NCBI GenBank assembly: GCA_019117345.1
Contig: DWZW01000025.1
Location: forward strand, 1-8,557
DNA from: Claveliimonas stercoravium
GTDB taxonomy: Bacteria; Bacillota; Clostridia; Lachnospirales; Lachnospiraceae
Direction of reading: 5' to 3'
DNA length: 8,557 bases
The position numbers and the translations under genes are program-made. Below the pieces are notes generated by a model, which saw only the letters and a program-made list of their open reading frames with translations, did not search any database and had not been told where the DNA came from. Below are positions 1-5,704 of this stretch, piece after piece (the first letter of the stretch is position 1; each line of letters opens with the position of its first letter).

Positions 1-55
1 TTATACTTTCATTCCTGCATTTCGTACCCTGTTTAGTATATTTTTACAGAAACTT

Positions 56-81
56 TGCAATATTGCACATGCAGTAATGCA
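56..81. repeat. Two tandem TGCA-N4-TGCA dyads downstream of purL
   Basis: Between the purL stop codon and the left edge lie two 12-bp dyads of the form TGCA-N4-TGCA. The first (56-67) is a perfect palindrome, TGCAATATTGCA. The second (70-81) is TGCAGTAATGCA. They are 2 bp apart, so their centres are 14 bp apart. On the plus strand the second dyad runs into a T tract (82-86) and could be a weak 5-bp-stem hairpin terminator for something entering from the left. In the purL (minus) direction no U tract follows, so this is not a convincing purL terminator. The rest of 1-97 shows no gene and no clear signal. Confidence 0.4.
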
Positions 82-97
82 TTTTTATCCAGCTGCT

Positions 98-3000
98 TTA
101 TTTAAAATACTCCACACCGGACTCAAAGATCTTCAGATCCTGCTCTCCGTAGATGTTCATGGCCACGCTCCGGCCCCGGCGCTCCACATGGGCCATCTTG
201 CCCAGCACCCTTCCGTCCGGGCTCGTGATGCCCTCGATGGCAAAGTAGGAGCCGTTCACATTCCACTCCTCGTCATTTGAGATGTTTCCTTCCGGGTCAC
301 AGTACCGTGTAGCCACCTGTCCGTTTGCAAAGAGCTGTGCAATGGTCTCGGCAGGAGCCACAAAACGTCCCTCTCCGTGGGAAGCAGGAGTGACATAGAC
401 GCCGCCAAGATCGGCTTTTGCAAGCCATGGGGACTTGTCTGTCACCACCTTTGTGTACACCATCTTGGAGATGTGCCGTCCGATGGTGTTGTAGGTCAGC
501 GTCGGTGCATTCTCTGTCTGCCCTGTGATCTTTCCATTTGGCACAAGACCCAGCTTGATGAGGGCCTGGAAGCCGTTGCAGATACCAAGTGCAAGGCCGT
601 CTCTCTCATTTAAGAGCTTCTCCACCGCCTCTTTCAGCTTCGCGTTCTGGAAAGCAGTGGCAAAGAACTTGGCTGATCCGTCGGGCTCATCGCCTGCGCT
701 GAATCCGCCTGGGAACATGATGATCTGGGACTGGCTGATGGCTTTTTCAAACACGTCCACAGAGTCCACGATGTCCGCCGCGTCCATGTTACTGAACACC
801 TTCGTGATGACCCTGGCCCCTGCTCTCTCAAAGGCCTTCGCACTGTCGTACTCGCAGTTTGTGCCCGGGAACACAGGAATGAACACCGTGGGCTGGGCGA
901 TCTTGTGGCTGCAGATGTGGACTTTTGATGCGTGGAAGCAGCCATCTTCCTTCAGCTCTCCGTCCTCTTTCTTCTCTGATCTGATGAACCAGCTTGTAGG
1001 GCCGTCCTGGGCGCCGGATCTGGTGGCAAACACTTTCTCCAGCGTGCCTGTCCATGCCTCTTCCGCCTCGTCAAGTCCGATGACTGCATCGCCGTAGGAG
1101 AAAGCCTTGTCGTCCGTCACCTCGCCGATGACCGTGTAGGTGATCTGCAGCTCTCCCACTTTGCCCTCCGGCACCTCAGCTACCAGGTCTCCGAAGGCGG
1201 GGGCAAAGAGTTCTCTTTCATCCATGCTGTGCTCGATCTTCACGCCCATGCCGTTTCCAAAGGCCATCTTGCTGACAGCGGCGATGACGCCGTGGCGGTC
1301 CGGCACGTAGGCGGAGATGATCCTTCCGGCCTTGATATCCTCCGCAAATTTTCCGTACTGCTCCATCACTTTCTCATAGACCGGCAGATCGTACTCATCC
1401 TTCGGGATGCGCAGCCACACAAGCTTGCTTCCCGCTTTCTTCAGCTCCGGCGTGATGATATCTTTTTCTTTTGCCACATCCACGGCAAAGGAAACAAGAG
1501 TAGGCGGCACATCGATGTCCTCGAAAGTACCGGACATACTGTCTTTGCCTCCGATGGAAGGAAGACCGAATCCAAGCTGGGCCGCATAGGCTCCAAGGAG
1601 AGCGGCAAACGGCTGGCTCCAGCGGTGGGGGTCCTCCGTCATGCGGCGGAAGTACTCCTGGAAAGTAAAGCGGATCTTCCGGTAGTCGCCGCCTGCTGCC
1701 ACGATCTTGGCCACAGACTCTGTCACAGCGTAGACCGCTCCGTGGTAGGGGCTCCAGCTTGACAGGTAGGGATCAAAGCCGTAGCTCATCATGGTCACTG
1801 TGTCGCAGTCCCCTTTCAGCACAGGGAGCTTCGCCACCATGGCCTGGGTCTCTGTCATCTGATATTTTCCGCCGTGAGGCATGAACACAGATCCTGCTCC
1901 GATGGAACCGTCAAACATCTCCACAAGCCCTTTCTGAGAGCATACGTTCAGGTCTGCCAGTGTCTCCAGCCATTTTGCTTTCACATCCGTCACTTCCACT
2001 TTATCCGTCAGCACCTTGCCTGCGCGGTCCGGGATGTCCACGGCCACGCTTGTCTCCTGGTGGGCGCCGTTTGTGTCAAGGAAGGCTCTGGAGATGTTCA
2101 CGATCTCCTTTCCTCTCCACACAAGGACAAGCCTCGGCTCCTCTGTCACCACAGCCACCTGCACGGCCTCCAGGTTCTCCTCTTTGGCGTAGCCCATAAA
2201 GGTCTCCACATCGGCCGGGTCAAGGACCACAGCCATGCGCTCCTGGGACTCGGAGATGGCGATCTCTGTCCCGTCCAGTCCCGCGTATTTCTTGGGCACC
2301 TTGTCAAGGTCCACCCTGAGTCCGTCTGCCAGCTCTCCGATGGCCACGGACACGCCGCCTGCGCCAAAGTCGTTGCACTTCTTGATGAGACGGCTCACCT
2401 CCTCCCTGCGGAAGAGGCGCTGGATCTTCCTCTCTGTGGGGGGATTTCCCTTCTGCACCTCCGCGCCGCAGGTCTCGATGGACTCCTCTGTGTGCACCTT
2501 GGAGGAGCCTGTGGCGCCGCCGCAGCCGTCACGGCCGGTGCGCCCGCCAAGGAGGATGATGATGTCTCCCGGGTCGGAGGTCTCACGGATCACCGCACGT
2601 CTGGGAGCCGCTCCCATGACAGCCCCGATCTCCATTCTCTTGGCCACGTAGCCGGGGTGGTAGATTTCCTTTACCGCACCGGTGGCAAGGCCGATCTGGT
2701 TGCCGTAGGAGCTGTAGCCGTGGGCCGCCTCACGGACAAGCTTCTTCTGGGGAAGCTTTCCTTTCATGGTGTCCTTCACGGAGACAGTGGGGTCCGCCGC
2801 TCCCGTGACGCGCATAGCCTGGTACACGTAGGTACGGCCTGAGAGGGGATCTCTGATAGCGCCGCCAAGACAGGTGGCAGCTCCTCCGAAGGGCTCGATC
2901 TCTGTAGGGTGGTTGTGAGTCTCATTCTTGAAGTTCACGAGCCACTCCTCCTCCACGCCATCCACGGTCACCGGCACGACGATGCTGCAGGCGTTGATCT

Positions 3001-3898
3001 CGTCGGACTCCTCCTGGTCCGCAAGCTTCCCTTCCTTCTTCAGCTTGCGCATGGCCATGAGAGCCAGGTCCATCAGACAGATGAACTTGTCGTCCCTGCC
3101 CTTGAATATCTCCCTGTGGTCCGCCGCATACTGGCAGTAGGTGTCCTCGATGGGCTTTCTGTAATCTCCCTCTCCAAAGGTAATGTCTTTCAGCTCTGTG
3201 GAGAAGGTGGTGTGGCGGCAGTGGTCGGACCAGTAGGTGTCCAGCACCCGGATCTCCGTCATGGACGGGTCCCTGTCCTCCTCTCCCCTGAAATAGTTCT
3301 GGATATGCTGGAAATCCTTGAAGGTCATGGCAAGCCCGAGAGAGTCGTAGAGCTCCCGCAGCTTCTCCTCCTCCAGGTCCTTAAAGCCGTCGAAGATGAC
3401 GACGTTGGCCGGCTCGTCAAACTTTGTCACCAGCGTCTCCGGCTTCTCCATGCCTGTCTCCCTTGAGTCCACAGGGTTGATGCAGTGGTGCTTCACAGCC
3501 TCAAACTGCTCGTCCGTCAGCTCTCCCTCTATCACATAGGTGGTGGCGGTGCGGATGACCGGCTTCTCGTCCTCCTTTATAAACTGCACACACTGCACGG
3601 CAGAGTCCGCCCTCTGGTCAAACTGACCGGGAAGGAACTCCACGGAGAAGACCCTGGCCCCCTCCGCCGCCGGAAATGCCTCTTTATACAAAACGTCAAC
3701 CGGAGGCTCCGCGAAGACGCCCCTGCAAGCCTTCTCAAAGGTCTCCTCCGAGATGTTCTCCACGTCGTAGCGGATGAGCACCCGCACACCGGTGAGGGCG
3801 CTTATGCCCAGATAGCTCCTGATCTCGTGGAAGAGGTCCTTTGCCTGGACCGCATACTCCGGTTTTTTCTCCACATACACTCGTTTTACATTGCCCAT
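98..3898 (-). CDS. purL: Phosphoribosylformylglycinamidine synthase, single-chain large form (PurL)
   Basis: This cytoplasmic enzyme performs the fourth step of de novo purine synthesis: FGAR, ATP and glutamine give FGAM. The 1266-residue chain has the full architecture of large single-chain PurL. An N-terminal PurS-like region and linker cover about 1-215. Two synthase halves follow, with WSDHCRHT (223-230), NETHNHPTEIEPFGG (325-339), FGAGG (511-515) and PSIGGKDSMSG (780-790). A class I glutaminase covers about 1003-1266, with nucleophile Cys1107 in GICNGFQ and His1174/Glu1176 in SHGEGR. No key residue looks lost. Length fits the clostridial/streptococcal single-chain family (TIGR01857) rather than the split PurS/PurL/PurQ enzyme of Bacillus. 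The ATG at 3898 has GGAGG 7 nt upstream. The next upstream gene is a membrane protein, and purL has its own promoter. No other pur gene is visible, so it appears to stand alone here. Confidence 0.98.
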   Translation of the reverse strand: MGNVKRVYVEKKPEYAVQAKDLFHEIRSYLGISALTGVRVLIRYDVENISEETFEKACRGVFAEPPVDVLYKEAFPAAEGARVFSVEFLPGQFDQRADSAVQCVQFIKEDEKPVIRTATTYVIEGELTDEQFEAVKHHCINPVDSRETGMEKPETLVTKFDEPANVVIFDGFKDLEEEKLRELYDSLGLAMTFKDFQHIQNYFRGEEDRDPSMTEIRVLDTYWSDHCRHTTFSTELKDITFGEGDYRKPIEDTYCQYAADHREIFKGRDDKFICLMDLALMAMRKLKKEGKLADQEESDEINACSIVVPVTVDGVEEEWLVNFKNETHNHPTEIEPFGGAATCLGGAIRDPLSGRTYVYQAMRVTGAADPTVSVKDTMKGKLPQKKLVREAAHGYSSYGNQIGLATGAVKEIYHPGYVAKRMEIGAVMGAAPRRAVIRETSDPGDIIILLGGRTGRDGCGGATGSSKVHTEESIETCGAEVQKGNPPTERKIQRLFRREEVSRLIKKCNDFGAGGVSVAIGELADGLRVDLDKVPKKYAGLDGTEIAISESQERMAVVLDPADVETFMGYAKEENLEAVQVAVVTEEPRLVLVWRGKEIVNISRAFLDTNGAHQETSVAVDIPDRAGKVLTDKVEVTDVKAKWLETLADLNVCSQKGLVEMFDGSIGAGSVFMPHGGKYQMTETQAMVAKLPVLKGDCDTVTMMSYGFDPYLSSWSPYHGAVYAVTESVAKIVAAGGDYRKIRFTFQEYFRRMTEDPHRWSQPFAALLGAYAAQLGFGLPSIGGKDSMSGTFEDIDVPPTLVSFAVDVAKEKDIITPELKKAGSKLVWLRIPKDEYDLPVYEKVMEQYGKFAEDIKAGRIISAYVPDRHGVIAAVSKMAFGNGMGVKIEHSMDERELFAPAFGDLVAEVPEGKVGELQITYTVIGEVTDDKAFSYGDAVIGLDEAEEAWTGTLEKVFATRSGAQDGPTSWFIRSEKKEDGELKEDGCFHASKVHICSHKIAQPTVFIPVFPGTNCEYDSAKAFERAGARVITKVFSNMDAADIVDSVDVFEKAISQSQIIMFPGGFSAGDEPDGSAKFFATAFQNAKLKEAVEKLLNERDGLALGICNGFQALIKLGLVPNGKITGQTENAPTLTYNTIGRHISKMVYTKVVTDKSPWLAKADLGGVYVTPASHGEGRFVAPAETIAQLFANGQVATRYCDPEGNISNDEEWNVNGSYFAIEGITSPDGRVLGKMAHVERRGRSVAMNIYGEQDLKIFESGVEYFK

Positions 3899-3925
3899 AA
3901 AATTTCCTCCATTTTATATGTGATT

Positions 3926-3950
3926 TTATGATACGCTGGTTTTATCATAA
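3926..3950. repeat. Perfect 8-bp inverted repeat over the purL -10 and start site; possible operator
   Basis: The arms TTATGATA (3926-3933) and TATCATAA (3943-3950) are exact reverse complements separated by 9 bp. The right arm contains the whole predicted purL -10 box, and the centre (3938) coincides with the predicted transcription start near 3937. A protein bound here would block the promoter, so an operator is a reasonable inference. It does not resemble the Bacillus PurR box (CGAA-containing). It could also form an RNA hairpin at the extreme 5' end if transcription starts further upstream. Confidence 0.45.
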
Positions 3951-3972
3951 CATGGGGTTTCTTATTAGTAAA
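3944..3972 (-). promoter_or_regulatory. Predicted sigma-A promoter of purL
   Basis: Reading the minus strand, a -35 box TTTACT (3972-3967) is followed by a 17-bp spacer and a -10 box TATGAT (3949-3944). Transcription would start near 3937, giving a leader of about 38 nt with the ribosome site GGAGG at 3910-3906. That leader is too short for a purine riboswitch. The -35 is weak (4 of 6 consensus bases) and the -10 good (5 of 6). The surrounding gap (3899-4005) is strongly AT-rich and holds no gene. Confidence 0.6.
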
Positions 3973-4005
3973 GTTAATAAAATTAAATATTTTTATAAGT
4001 ATTCC

Positions 4006-4728
4006 TTATTTGTATTTTTCATTTTTTGTCTGCCTGTGTCCTTTGCCGAGAAAATGGCGCCACACAAAGAAGATGACCAGAAGGACCACAAGGGAGCCGA
4101 GGAAACATCCTCCGATGCGCATCACCATGTCGTAGAAAAATCCCTCCGGCAGCATCCGGATCATATAGTCTGTAGCCGGGTCAAAGAGCCACAGGTCGTT
4201 GGTGAAAAAGATTTCGTGAAAGATGGTGAAATATTTTGTAAAATCCGAGGCAAAGAGACCCCCGAGCAGGACCGTCGCCGCCAGGAAGATGCCAAGGGCG
4301 ATAAAGTAGGCCCTGGGGATGATGCGCCTCCAGTCCCCCTTCAGGAGTACGAGCAGGGCGATGAGCACAGCCGCGGCGGCAAGGAGTACCCAGCGCAGAG
4401 TCAGCCCGCCCAGGAACAGGTTCTTTACGTCCGCCATGTGGAGGCGGTCCTGCTCGTTAAAGAAATCCTGGGTCTGTCCGTCCACATCCGTGATGACAGA
4501 GAGCTCCGGCCTCTTCCCGATGAGGTAATCCATCATTTTCTCCGTCACATCCATGACGTCCTCCATCTCCATATCGAGACTTTCCGTGACATTGTACTTC
4601 GCATATTCCCTCTCGTAAAACCTGTAGTCCGGGTCACCGTATATGGCCAGCTGGAAGCTGGTGAGCAGAAGAGCCAGGACAAGCAGGAGCATAGCTGCCA
4701 CGGCCAGTACATGATGCAGTTTTTTCAT
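4006..4728 (-). CDS. TIGR01906/DUF1461 integral membrane protein, function unknown
   Basis: This 240-residue protein has four predicted membrane helices (about 6-28, 108-129, 139-160 and 203-224). An extracytoplasmic or soluble segment lies between helices 1 and 2 (about 30-105), and a shorter loop between helices 3 and 4. Two conserved blocks identify the family as I know it: FFNEQDRLHMADVK (89-102) just before helix 2, and FHEIFFTNDLWLFDP (170-184) with MLPEGFF (192-198) before helix 4. The tail is short and basic. No biochemical role is established for the family to my knowledge. The ATG at 4728 is preceded by GAAGGA with 7 nt to the start. The gene diverges from the LysR regulator across 94 bp and lies 107 bp upstream of purL, which has its own promoter. 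No strong terminator was seen after it, so some read-through into purL is possible. Confidence 0.88.
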   Translation of the reverse strand: MKKLHHVLAVAAMLLLVLALLLTSFQLAIYGDPDYRFYEREYAKYNVTESLDMEMEDVMDVTEKMMDYLIGKRPELSVITDVDGQTQDFFNEQDRLHMADVKNLFLGGLTLRWVLLAAAAVLIALLVLLKGDWRRIIPRAYFIALGIFLAATVLLGGLFASDFTKYFTIFHEIFFTNDLWLFDPATDYMIRMLPEGFFYDMVMRIGGCFLGSLVVLLVIFFVWRHFLGKGHRQTKNEKYK

Positions 4729-4764
4729 AAAGCAATCCTTCTTTCTGTTGTCTCATTTTTGTGA

Positions 4765-4793
4765 TTGTAATTTCCCTGATCTTCCCTTATAAT
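4765..4793 (+). promoter_or_regulatory. Predicted sigma-A promoter of the lysR gene
   Basis: TTGTAA (4765-4770), a 17-bp spacer and a consensus TATAAT (4788-4793) point to a start of transcription near 4800. That leaves a leader of about 23 nt with the ribosome site AGGAGG at 4810-4815, 7 nt before the ATG. The gap also has to hold the promoter of the divergent membrane-protein gene. I could not place that one convincingly: the best minus-strand -10-like strings (TACAAT and TATTAT) lack a well-spaced -35. Confidence 0.65.
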
Positions 4794-4810
4794 ACAAATG
4801 ATTTTTATTA
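4790..4810. repeat. TAATA-N11-TATTA inverted repeat overlapping the lysR -10; possible autoregulatory site
   Basis: The arms TAATA (4790-4794) and TATTA (4806-4810) are exact reverse complements 11 bp apart. They span from inside the -10 box, across the predicted start site, to the first base of the ribosome site. LysR regulators often repress their own gene from AT-rich dyads, so autoregulation is plausible. However, the strict T-N11-A LysR box is not met (the paired T and A are 13 bp apart), and short AT-only arms arise easily by chance in AT-rich DNA. Confidence 0.3.
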
Positions 4811-4822
4811 GGAGGACTTATC

Positions 4823-5704
4823 ATGGATATTAACTATGAATTATATAAGGTATTTTACTATGTGGCCTCGACCCTGAGCTTTTCCGAGGCCTCCAAGCAG
4901 CTCTTCATCTCCCAGTCAGCGGTGAGCCAGTCCATCAAGACGCTGGAGAGAAAGCTGGACCAGGTCCTCTTCATCCGGAGCACAAAGAGGGTCCAGCTGA
5001 CGCCGGAGGGAGAGATCCTGCTGCGCCACGTGGAGCCGGCCATGAACCTGATACAGCGGGGGGAGGCCCAGCTCATGGAGTCCGCCTCTACCGGGGGACA
5101 GATACGCATCGGCGCCAGCGACACCATCTGCCGGTATTTTCTCGTGCCCTACATCAAGCGGTTCCACGAGGCATTTCCCGGGGCCCACATCAAGGTGACC
5201 AACGCCACCTCCATCCAGAGCGTGGAGCTCCTGAAATCAGGGCAGGTGGACTTTATCGTGGTCAACTCCCCCAACGCTTACCTGGGGAGCGCCGCCACTG
5301 TAAAGCGGATCAAGCTGTTCCAGGACGTCTTTCTGGCCAACCGGGATTTCGCTGACCTGAAGGGGCGCCGGCTCTCCTTTGCGGAGCTTTTGGAGTACCC
5401 CATCCTGATGCTGGACAAGAAGAGCACCACAAGCGAGTTTCTCCACAGTCAGTTCCAGCAGCACCACCTGGACCTGGTGCCGGAGGTGGAGCTTAGCAGC
5501 AACGACCTGCTCATCGACCTGGCCAGGATCGGCCTTGGCATCGCCTTTCTTCCGGACTACTGCATTCCCCGGGAGGACGACAATCTCTTCATCGTACAGA
5601 CAGAGGAAGAGCTGCCCCCGAGGGAGCTGCTGGCTGTCCGGGGCACCCGCATCCCCCTCTCCAGGGCTGCGGCCGCCTTCCTCGACTACTTCGAGGAGGT
5701 CTGA
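4823..5704 (+). CDS. LysR-family transcriptional regulator
   Basis: This 293-residue DNA-binding regulator has normal LysR length. The N-terminal winged helix-turn-helix occupies about residues 3-62. It includes SFSEASKQLFISQSAVSQSI (19-38) as the helix-turn-helix core and TPEGEILL (60-67) at the wing. A linker helix (about 63-90) leads to a periplasmic-binding-protein-like effector domain (about 92-290) that starts at IRIGASDT (95-102) and contains GLGIAFLPDY (237-246). The effector cannot be read from the sequence. The ATG is fixed by AGGAGG 7 nt upstream and a promoter just before it. The divergent neighbour is the DUF1461 membrane-protein gene, which is a natural candidate target, but this is inference. 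The 3' end overlaps the end of the convergent helicase gene by 19 bp, leaving no room for a terminator between them. Confidence 0.95.
   Translation: MDINYELYKVFYYVASTLSFSEASKQLFISQSAVSQSIKTLERKLDQVLFIRSTKRVQLTPEGEILLRHVEPAMNLIQRGEAQLMESASTGGQIRIGASDTICRYFLVPYIKRFHEAFPGAHIKVTNATSIQSVELLKSGQVDFIVVNSPNAYLGSAATVKRIKLFQDVFLANRDFADLKGRRLSFAELLEYPILMLDKKSTTSEFLHSQFQQHHLDLVPEVELSSNDLLIDLARIGLGIAFLPDYCIPREDDNLFIVQTEEELPPRELLAVRGTRIPLSRAAAAFLDYFEEV

Noticed and set aside
1874..2842. Open frame on the plus strand inside purL (322 codons)
   Set aside because: Antisense to conserved PurL catalytic sequence, with no start signals or domain, so it is a shadow frame.
3899..4005. Purine riboswitch or PurR box in front of purL
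   Set aside because: The predicted leader is only about 38 nt and lacks room for the three-helix aptamer, and no CGAA-type PurBox is visible.
3985..4010. Terminator hairpin after the membrane-protein gene (stem ATAAG/CTTAT)
   Set aside because: The stem is only 5 bp and AT-rich, and in the gene's direction it is followed by an A-rich tract rather than a U tract.
3928..4764. Open frame on the plus strand across the membrane-protein gene with a hydrophobic N-terminus that looks like a signal sequence
   Set aside because: The hydrophobic stretch comes from the AT-rich gap, the remainder is charged antisense sequence, and the opposite strand has clear TIGR01906 motifs.
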